64,000 nucleotides of DNA from Astropecten irregularis (Eukaryota; Echinodermata; Asteroidea; Paxillosida; Astropectinidae). The stretch is from contig OZ020255.1 of the NCBI GenBank assembly GCA_963971285.1, positions 16,140,931 to 16,204,930 on the forward strand, in the 5' to 3' direction. Each line of letters opens with the position of its first letter. The first letter of the stretch is position 1. The translations under genes and the position numbers were made by a program. A model generated the notes under the pieces. The model did not search any database. It was not told the DNA's origin and saw nothing but the letters and a program-made list of their open reading frames with translations. Shown piece after piece: positions 55,801-64,000 of this stretch.

Positions 55801-55984
55801 CTGGAAAATAAACAAAGCAATAGGAATAATCATAATTCAGGCATTGTGTGTATAGCTTGTACAAATACCCAGGTCACGGTGTCGTTGAGAGAATATGCAT
55901 TTGTATGTCACTATTACTATGCTGAAATTACTGGTGGTCTAAGTGCAAGGCAGCGCATCCTGGGATAAGTAACTATTCATACTT

Positions 55985-56196
55985 AAAGGTAATATCATAC
56001 TTTGGTTTTTATCAAATACAGATTCATGGGCAAAAATATCAAGACAGATACAGTTGTTTTACTAATTTCTGAATAAATTTATAATTTCTGGAAAAATTGT
56101 AACCACCACCATCTTCATACCCTGTAAGTTAAGGTAAATCTGTGAACATTTCTGTTTTGGTTTCTTACCAAAGTATGATACTCCCATCTTTATATC
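55985..56196. mobile_element. Family H element, short, with strong terminal symmetry
   Basis: AAAGGTAATATCATACTTTG at the left, CAAAGTATGATACTCCCATC at the right, with AACATTTCTGTTTTGG in reverse orientation relative to other copies. Confidence 0.7.
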
Positions 56197-56399
56197 CAGA
56201 ACAGGTAAAACAGAAAATCAGCCACTGCTGAAACAGATATTGAGGTTGGATCAAGAGATCACTCCCTGCACCACAACCTAAAATGTCGTAGCGACGTAGC
56301 CTGCTATTGTAGACTTGTCGGGTCAAGGCACGTCGCCCTGATCATGTGGTCATGGTGGCAGCCTCTGTAGAAAGGCCTGCTGCCTGGAATGTTTGTTGC

Positions 56400-56945
56400 A
56401 GAGAGGGCCAGCAGGTCAGGTGAAAGTCCTACTGTGTTGGATGCATGATCCCTGACCTCAGCTGTGAGATGATGTCTGGCCTGAGGGCATGATCAAGAGT
56501 CTATAATAGGAGTCTGATCAGCCTGGAAACCATGATTGGTGAGGCCAGAATGGGGCAATGAGAAGAACATGGCACCATCCAGCTCTATATCAGCTATTAC
56601 CCTGGGGAGTAGCAATATGGAAAAGAATGCGTAGGTTTACATGCCATCCCATTTCATAAGTAGTGCATCGTTGCCCACACCTGTGGTTTGGAGAAATTCT
56701 TGGCTGACGAAAACAGGTTGATGTGGGGTTGATCCATGAGCAAAAAATCATCTGTACGACCTCCCAATGGGTCGAGGGTCCACTCCGTAGGGTTGACTGT
56801 CCTCCTCGAGAGGGCATCATCCGCCAGGATGTTCTCATTGCCAGGGATGTGGACTGCACGTAAGTGTACATAGTTTTCCATTGCCCACTGATAAACCTGC
56901 CACGTCAGTAAGCGCAATTTGGCTGAGGGGTGCTCTTGACCTTGA
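56400..56945 (-). mobile_element. DIRS-type retroelement remnant (RNase H end)
   Basis: The minus strand encodes LRLLTWQVYQWAMENYVHLR, AVHIPGNENILADDALSR, TEWTLDPLGG and HINLFSSAKNFSKPQVW, the HIPG..N..AD.LSR motif and following segment of DIRS-like reverse transcriptase/RNase H proteins. After a stop it continues with YAFFSILLLPRVI and HSGLTNHGF, which fits the next DIRS block (YAFPP...RVL...WP...WFP). Frame damage shows it is dead. It lies in the intron between the unidentified exons on the same strand. Confidence 0.75.
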
Positions 56946-57042
56946 GTTTGTATCCTTGACTTATCGTGGTGAGTACCAAGAAGCAGCAGTGTGTGAACTA
57001 AAAATGTTCCCTTTTCAGCCATAATTATATAACACATCTTAC

Positions 57043-57118
57043 CTAAGTACTGAAGTGAATCCAGGATGGGGAGCCAGTCATCATCTTCAAGGGACCTGGC
57101 AGCATCTTCCTTCACATT
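57043..57118 (-). CDS. Unidentified exon (B)
   Basis: 76-bp interval with acceptor AAATGCATGCAG and donor ACTTAG|GTAAGA. Read in the phase left by exon A it gives NVKEDAARSLEDDDWLPILD followed by SLQYL, ending in phase 1. No family recognised; helical, acidic. Not phase-compatible with the membrane exon directly, so at least one exon is missing between them or they are different genes. Confidence 0.45.
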
Positions 57119-57716
57119 CTGCATGCATTTTAAAGAAATGTAACAACATTTGGCACAAATCACACAGATGACCAGGTCTCAAAGGGCAGGGTAAATCGCA
57201 TGGCAATTTGATCAAACATTCATTTTCTCAGATTGTAACCAACATGTGTACAGTACAGAGGGAATCATGGATCACAAGCATATAGAATTTGGACTGAAAT
57301 TGTCTTGTTCAGGGCATTTCAAGACATCATAGGCAGGCAAACTCCTCACATATACTATCCTCCATAAAAAAATTGTCAAGCAATTCCTTTAAAAAATGTA
57401 CAACAAATCAAGCACATTTGTAGCTGGCGGGTGGAGAGGGTGTATTCATGCATGCAATTTAGACCATTTCTAGAAATGTTTTGTTAGGGCTATGTGTATA
57501 GGCATTTGTACATGTAATAATTACATCGACTTTGCATGGGATTGTGCAGCCATCAGTGCTGCCCAGTAGAGAGACAGGCCTCTTGCAGGTTGAAAGACAA
57601 GCCACTTCCTGGTGGAAAGACAAGTCACTTCCTGATGGACAGGCAACTTCCCGGTGGAAGGACTTCAAAGTGTGGAGTCAAAATGCCTACAATGGGCCAT
57701 TTAGCCCAAAACTTAC

Positions 57717-57796
57717 CACAAAACTGTGACTTGCAGAATTCCTATCTCCAAACTTTGCGAGGGACAGTAGCATCTTCAGCAATGATTGAAGGATTT
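57717..57796 (-). CDS. Unidentified exon (A)
   Basis: 80-bp interval with a strong acceptor (TTTTTTATTTTCCAG) and donor TTTTGTG|GTAAGT. Encodes ILQSLLKMLLSLAKFGDRNS and ASHSFV, ending in phase 0, which exon B continues without a stop. Amphipathic helix followed by a polar segment; family not recognised. Confidence 0.45.
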
Positions 57797-58047
57797 CTGG
57801 AAAATAAAAAATTACAAATTTGGTAACTAACTTGGTTGATAATTTAATTGAGTTGAAATGAGGATACAAAAGTAAGACCGGATATACACCAGTAGAAAGA
57901 TGGGCTAATGCTTAACCCTAATATTTTCTTGTCTCCATTAATCTGTGGTACTTTTTATCTAAACGTTGCTTAATTAACCCAATTATTGTAATCTATTATC
58001 CATTCTGTAATTTATAATTGTAATAAATTTTGCATATCGCATTTTTA
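57797..58047. other. Left border of the satellite region
   Basis: Contains GTAAGACCGGATATACACCA and CAGTAGAAAGATGGGCTAAT, the same border text found to the right of both satellite arrays, followed by TTTTCTTGTCTCCATTA, the inverse of TAATGGAGACAAGAAAA at the right borders. Confidence 0.7.
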
Positions 58048-58984
58048 TTCAAATATAGATTTATCGCGTCAACTTTGATTAATAACTAACCAAAATATTC
58101 TAGTAAATAACCTAAACTTTTCTAATAATTTCAGTGAACGTCCTTGTAACGTTCTAAAAGTAAGACCAGATATTATTTATAGCGTCAATTTTGGTTAATA
58201 ACTAACCAAAATATTCTAGTAAATGACCTAAATTTTTCTAATAATTTCAGTGAACGTCCTTGTAACGTTCTAAAGGTAAGACCAGATATTATTTATCGCG
58301 TCATCTTTGGTTAATAACTAACCAAAATATTGTAGTATATAACCTAAATTATTCTAATAATTTCAGTGAACGTCCTTGTAACGTTCTAAAAGTAAGACCA
58401 GATATTATTTATCGCGTCAACTTTGGTTAATAACTAACCAAAATATTCTAGTAAATAACCTAAATTTTTCTAAAAATTTCAGTGAACGTCCTAGTAACGT
58501 TCTAAAAGTAAGACCAGATATTATTTATCGCGTCAACTTTGGTTAATAACTAACCAAAATATTCTAGTAAATAACCTAAATTTTTCTAATAATTTCAGTG
58601 AACGTCCTAGTAACGTTCTAAAAGTAAGACCAGATATTATTTATCGCGTCAACTTTGGTTAATAACTAACCAAAATATTCTAGCAAATAACCTAAATTTT
58701 TCTAATAATTTCAGTGAACGTCCTAGTAACGTTCTAAAAGTAAGACCAGATATTATTTATCGCGTCAACTTTGGTTAATAACTAACCAAAATATTCTAGT
58801 AAATAACCTAAATTTTTCTAATAATTTCAGTGAACGTCCTAGTAACGTTCTAAAAGTAAGACCAGATATTATTTATCGCGTCAACTTTGGTTAATAACTA
58901 ACCAAAATATTCAAGTAAATAACCTAAATTTTTCTAATAATTTCAGTGAACGTCCTTGTAATGTTCAAAAAGTAAGACCAGATA
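58048..58984. repeat. 116-bp satellite, array 1 (about 8 units)
   Basis: Unit contains GTGAACGTCCTTGTAACGTT, AAGTAAGACCAGATATTATT, TATCGCGTCAACTTTGG, TTAATAACTAACCAAAATAT and AACCTAAATTTTTCTAATAA. Unit starts (GTGAACGTCC) are at 58134, 58250, 58366 and 58482, exactly 116 bp apart. Confidence 0.95.
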
Positions 58985-59332
58985 TAGCCCAGTAGAAAGA
59001 TGGGCTTATGCCTAATGGAGACAAGAAAAGCTTGCTAGTAAAAATGACAAACGTAAAAGTTGCACGCAAAAGCTATATTGTACGAGTTGCATCTACGCTG
59101 CTCTGCATTGCTCACTAACGCTGCTTACTTAGTTCCAGAAGGAATAGAGAAAGTTATTATTATTATTAAACTGGCAGACCTTTGCCTAGACCAAAAACAA
59201 GGAGTGACCCTCTTCACTGGTCTGTCGCAAAGGTTGGGGTAACAACGCCAGGCGGAAAACTGGGGAAGTTCTCCTACCCCTCAAATAACTAAGTTTTTAT
59301 TTTATTGAATGTAATTTTCACGTCTGCATTTC
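58985..59332. repeat. Spacer between satellite arrays
   Basis: Begins TATAGCCCAGTAGAAAGATG, then TAATGGAGACAAGAAAA, CAAACGTAAAAGTTGC and GCATTGCTCACT, and closes with TTTTTATTTTATTGAATGTA. The same order recurs at 62593-63710, where a minisatellite interrupts it. A 60-codon ORF here is not family-like. Confidence 0.8.
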
Positions 59333-62300
59333 TAAATATAGATTTATCGTGTCAACTTTGGTTAATAACTAACCAAAATATTCAAGTAAATAACCTAAAT
59401 TTTTCTAATAATTTCAGTGAACGTCCTTGTAACGTTCTTAAAATAAGACCAGATATTATTTATCCCGTCAACTTTGGTTAATAACTAACAAAAATATTCT
59501 AGTAAATAACCTAAATTTTTCTAATAATTTCAGTGAACGTCCTTGTAACGTTCTAAAAGTAAGACCAGATATTATTTATCGCGTCAACTTTGGTTAATAA
59601 CTAACCAAAATATTCTAGTAGGCCTAAATAACCTAAATTTTTCTAATAATTTCAGTGAACGTCCTTGTAACGTTCTTAAAGTAAGACCAGATATTATTTA
59701 TCCCATCAACTTTGGTTAATAACTAACCAAAATATTCTAGTAAATAACCTAAATTTTTCTAATAATTTCAGTGAACGTCCTAGTAACGTTCTAAAAGTAA
59801 GACCAGATATTATTTATCGCGTCAACTTTGGTTAATAACTAACCAAAATATTCTAGTAAAAAACCTAAATTTTTCTTATAATTTCAGTGAACGTCCTTGT
59901 AACGTTCGAAAAGTAAGACCAGATATTTTTTATCGCGTCAACTTTGGTTAATAACTAACCAAAATATTCTAGTAAATAACCTAAATTTTTCTAATAATTT
60001 CAGTGAACGTCCTTGTAACGTTCTAAAAGTAAGACCAGATATTATTTATCGCGTCAACTTTGGTTAATAACTAACCAAAATATTCTAGTAAATAACCTAA
60101 ATTTTTCTAATAATTTAAGTGAACGTCCTTCTAACGTTCTAAAAGTAAGACCAGATATTATTTATCGCGTCAACTTTGGTTAATAACTAACCAAAATATT
60201 CTAGTAAATAACCTAATTTTTTCTAATAATTTCAGTGAACGTCCTAGTAACGTTCTAAAAGTAAGACCAGATATTATTTTTCGCATCAACTTTGGTTAAT
60301 AACTAACCAAAATATTCTAGTAAATAACCTAAATTTTTCTAATAATTTCAGTGAACGTCCTAGTAACGTTCTAAAAGTAAGACCAGATATTATTTATCGC
60401 GTCAACTTTGGTTAATAACTAACCAAAATATTCTAGTAAATAACCTAAATTTTTCTTATAATTTCAGTGAACGTCCTTGTAACGTTCGAAAAGTAAGACC
60501 AGATATTATTTATCGCGTCACTTTTGGTTAAAAACTAACCAAAATATTCTAGTAAATAACCTACATTTTTCTAATAATTTCAGTGAACGTCCTTGTAACG
60601 TTCTAAAAGTAAGACCAGACATTATTTATCGCGTCAACTTTGGTTAATAACTAACCAAAATATTCTAGTAAATAACCTAAATTTTTCTAATAATTTCAGT
60701 GAACGTCCTTGTAACGTTCTAAAAGTAAGACCAGATATTATTTATCGCGTCAACTTTGGTTAATAATTAACCAAAATATTCTAGTAAATAACCTAAATTT
60801 TTCTAATAATTTCAGTGAACGTCCTAGTAACGTTCTAAAAGTAAGACCAGATATTATTTATCGCGTCAACTTTGGTTAATTACTAACCAAAATATTCTAG
60901 TAAATAACCTAAATTTTTCTAATAATTTCAGTGAACGTCCTAGTAACGTTCTAAAAGTAAGACCAGATATTATTTATCGCGTCAACTTTGGTTAATTACT
61001 AACCAAAATATTCTAGTAAATAACCTAAATTTTTCTAATAATTTCAGTGAACGTCCTAGTAACGTTCTAAAAGTAAGACCAGATATTATTTATCGCGTCA
61101 ACTTTAGTTAATAACTAACCAAAATATTCTAGTAAATAACCTAAATTTTTCTAATAATTTCAGTGAACGTCCTAGTAACGTTCTAAAAATAAGACCAGAT
61201 ATTATTTATCGCGTCAACTTTGGTTAATAACTAACCAAAATATTCTAGTAAATAACCTAAATTTTTCTAATAATTTCAGTGAACGTCCTAGTAACGTTCT
61301 AAAAGTAAGACCAGATATTATTTATCGCGTCAACTTTGGTTAATAACTAACCAAAATATTCTAGTAAATAACCTGAATTTTTCTTATAATTTTAGTGAAC
61401 GTCCTTGTAACGTTCTAAAAGTAAGACCAGATATTATTTATCGCGTCAACTTTGGTTAATAACTAACAAAAATATTCTAGTAAATAACCTAAATTTTTCT
61501 AATAATTTCAGTGAACGTCCTAGAAACGTTCTAAAAGTAAGACCAGATATTATTTATCGCGTCAACTTTGGTTAATAACTAACCAAAATATTCTAGTAAA
61601 AAACCTAAATTTTTCTTATAATTTCAGTGAACGTCCTTGTAACGTTCGAAAAGTAAGACCAGATATTTTTTATCGCGTCAACTTTGGTTATTAACTAACC
61701 AAAATATTCTAGTAAATAACCTAAATTTTTCTAATAATTTCAGTGAACGTCCTTGTAACGTTCTAAAAGTAAGACCAGATATTATTTATCGCGTCAACTT
61801 TGGTTAATAACTAACCAAAATATTCTAGTAAATAACCTAAATTTTTCTAATAATTTAAGTGAACGTCCTTCTAACGTTCTAAAAGTAAGACCAGATATTA
61901 TTTATCACGTCAACTTTGGTTAATAACTAACCAAAATATTCTAGTAAATAACCTAATTTTTTCTAATAATTTCAGTGAACGTCCTAGTAACGTTCTAAAA
62001 GTAAGACCAGATATTATTTATCGCGTCAACTTTGGTTAATAACTAACCAAAATATTCTAGTAAATAACCTAAATTTTTCTAATAATTTCAGTGAACGTCC
62101 TAGTAACGTTCTAAAAGTAAGACCAGATATTATTTATCGCGTAAACTTTGGTTAATAACTAACCAAAATATTCTAGTAAATAACCTAAATTTTTCTTATA
62201 ATTTCAGTGAACGTCCTTGTAACGTTCGAAGAGTAAGACCAGACATTATTTATCGCGTCAACTTTGGTTAAAAACTAACCAAAATATTCTAGTAAATAAC

Positions 62301-62592
62301 CTACATTTTTCTAATAATTTCAGTGAACGTCCTTGTAACGTTCTAAAAGTAAGACCAGACATTATTTATCGCGTCAACTTTGGTTAATAACTAACCAAAA
62401 TATTCTAGTAAATAACCTACATTTTTCTAATAATTTCAGTGAACGTCCTTGTAACGTTCTAAAAGTAAGACCAGATATTATTTATTGCGTCAACTTTGGT
62501 TAATAATTAACAAAAATATTCTAGTAAATAACCTAAATTTTTCTAATAATTTCAGTGAACGTCCTTGTAACTTTCTAAAAGTAAGACCAGAT
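59333..62592. repeat. 116-bp satellite, array 2 (about 28 units) with higher-order duplication
   Basis: Same unit as array 1. Rare variants recur 1740 bp apart (15 units): TTTAAGTGAACGTCCTTCTA near 60115 and 61855, GTTCGAAAAGTAAGACC followed by TATTTTTTATC near 59905 and 61645, GGTTAAAAACTAACC near 60525 and 62265, TTAATAATTAAC near 60761 and 62501. One unit near 59615 has a 6-bp TAGGCC insert. Confidence 0.95.
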
Positions 62593-62725
62593 ATAGCCCA
62601 GTAGAAAGAAGGGATAATGCTTAATGGAGACAAGAAAAATTGGTAGTAAAAATTACAAACGTAAAAGTTGCCAGCAAAAGCTATATTCTACGAGTTGCAT
62701 ATACGCAGCTTTGCATTGCTCACTC
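62593..62725. repeat. Second spacer, left part
   Basis: TATAGCCCAGTAGAAAGAAG, TTAATGGAGACAAGAAAAAT, CAAACGTAAAAGTTGCC and GCATTGCTCACT, homologous to the spacer at 58985-59110. Confidence 0.8.
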
Positions 62726-63690
62726 AGGTGCTTCTTGCTGTCTAGTTTTATTAAATTGCATTGCTGAGCATCAAAGGTGCTTCTTGCTGTCTAGTTTTAT
62801 TGAATTGCATTGCTGAGCATCAAAGGTGCTTCTTCCTGTCTAGTTTTATTAAATTGCATCGAGCATCAAAGGTGCTTCTTGCTGTCTAGTTTTATTAAAT
62901 TGCATCGAGCATCAAAGGTGCTTCTTGCTGTCTAGTTTTATTAAATTGCATCGAGCATCAAAGGTGCTTCTTGCTGTCTAGTTTTATTAAATTGCATTGC
63001 TGAGCATCCAAGGTGCTTCTTGCTGTCTAGTTTTATTGAATTGCATTGCTGAGCATCAAAGGTGCTTCTTCCTGTCTAGTTTTATTAAATTGCATCGAGC
63101 ATCAAAGGTGCTTCTTGCTGTCTAGTTTTATTAAATTGCATCGAGCATCAAAGGTGCTTCTTGCTGTCTAGTTTGATTAAATTGCATCGAGCATCAAAGG
63201 TGCTTCTTGCTGTCTAGTTTTATTAAATTGCATTGAGCATCAAAGGTGCTTCTTGCTGTCTAGTATGATTAAATTGCATCGAGCATCAAAGGTGCTTCTT
63301 GCTGTCTAGTTTGATTTAATTGCATCGAGCATCAAAGGTGCTTCTTGCTGTCTAGTTTTATTAAATTGCATCGAGCATCAAAGGTGCTTCTTGCTGTCTA
63401 GTATGATTAAATTGCATCGAGCATCAAAGGTGCTTCTTGCTGTCTAGTTTGATTTAATTGCATCGAGCATCAAAGGTGCTTCTTGCTGTCTAGTTTTATT
63501 AAATTGCATCGAGCATCAAAGGTGCTTCTTGCTGTCTAGTTTGATTTAATTGCATCGAGCATCAAAGGTGCTTCTTGCTGTCTAGTTTTATTAAAATTGC
63601 ATTGAGCATCAAAGGTGCTTCTTGCTGTCTAGTTTTATTTTATTGCAACGAGCATCACAGGTGCTTCTTGCTGTCTAGTTTTATTTTATT
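62726..63690. repeat. 46-bp minisatellite, about 21 copies
   Basis: Unit GCATCAAAGGTGCTTCTTGC plus TGTCTAGTTTTATTAAATTG plus CATCGA (46 bp), with 50-bp variants having TTGCTGAGCATC. Variants TTTGATTTAATTG and TATGATTAAATTG alternate in the right half. It ends TTTTATTTTATTGAATGTAA, the text that closes the spacer near 59315. Confidence 0.93.
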
Positions 63691-63724
63691 GAATGTAATT
63701 TTCATGTTTTCATGAAAAAATCAC

Positions 63725-63850
63725 ATGCTGGCTCAGGTGGGATTCGAATCCACGACCTCCTGCTTACTAGTGCAGGTGCCATACCGCTAGGCCACCGAGC
63801 TAGCTGGGGTCAGCGGGGTGAATCGAATCCAATATCGCGGCAAGTACCGC
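63725..63850 (-). mobile_element. tRNA-derived SINE, family B
   Basis: Minus-strand head with GGCCTAGCGGTATGGCACCT and GGATTCGAATCCC-like B box, then the family leader in reverse (GGGGTCAGCGGGGTGAATCG, CCAATATCGCGG). The leader matches the 25.8 kb copy. Confidence 0.75.
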
Positions 63851-63884
63851 ACTGCATACTTGAAAATGAAAAAGTTTTTGATGA

Positions 63885-64000
63885 AAGAGTTCATGAACGG
63901 AACAAGAAACGGAACGTGGAATGGAACAAAGAACGAAACTTGGAACGGAACGTGGATTGGAACACAGAACAAAATGTAGAAAAAACACAGAACGGAACAC
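63885..64000. repeat. Degenerate GGAAC-rich tandem repeat at right edge
   Basis: GGAACAAGAAAC, GGAACGTGGAATGGAAC and GGAACACAGAAC-type units continue to the end of the window; period roughly 10-12 bp. Confidence 0.7.

Noticed and set aside
58048-63690. CRISPR-like array
   Set aside because: Repeats are directly tandem (116 and 46 bp) without unique spacers, in a eukaryotic context.

Overview
This window is animal nuclear DNA. Coding sequence is sparse and split into short exons with GT-AG borders, while most of the 64 kb is intron and intergenic DNA filled with tRNA-derived SINEs, hairpin (MITE-like) elements, minisatellites and TACATGTA-type palindromic microsatellites. The coding matches are to metazoan families (INSIG, PTPN3/PTPN4, ABCA). 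The TACATGTA/TAGGCCTA-rich background and repeat style suggest a marine invertebrate, most likely a deuterostome such as an echinoderm or hemichordate. That taxonomic guess is inference from texture, not proof.

Layout. (1) 1.2-15.5 kb, minus strand: the first three coding exons (15265-15399, 2197-2353, 1247-1364) of a PTPN3/PTPN4-type FERM-PDZ tyrosine phosphatase. The gene runs off the left edge, so only the start of the FERM domain is present. (2) 15.5-38 kb: no coding exon recognised; a mosaic of SINEs, hairpin elements and simple repeats, with a possible minus-strand promoter and untranslated exon near 38.0-38.25 kb. (3) 39.6-45.7 kb, plus strand: a complete INSIG gene in five coding exons (205 aa), with a candidate promoter, an untranslated 5' exon and a candidate poly(A) signal. 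(4) 51.3-57.8 kb, minus strand: exons of one or more unidentified genes, including a single-pass membrane exon phase-compatible with a cytoplasmic-tail exon. These are interleaved with an orphan ABCA nucleotide-binding-domain exon, two inverted halves of a Penelope-like GIY-YIG domain, a DIRS-type retroelement remnant and a very recent inverted plus tandem SINE duplication. (5) 58-63.7 kb: a 116-bp satellite in two arrays (about 8 and 28 units) with a 15-unit (1740-bp) higher-order duplication, followed by a 46-bp minisatellite grown inside a copy of the inter-array spacer.

How the parts relate. INSIG is an ER regulator of sterol synthesis and the phosphatase is a cortical signalling protein, so they are neighbours by linkage rather than pathway. 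In vertebrates INSIG2 and PTPN4 also lie near each other, so the pairing here looks like retained ancestral linkage. Repeat families recur across the window (lettered A-H below for cross-reference), and several are nested in one another or in gene introns, which gives a relative insertion order. I found no prokaryotic-type operon, CRISPR array or defence system.
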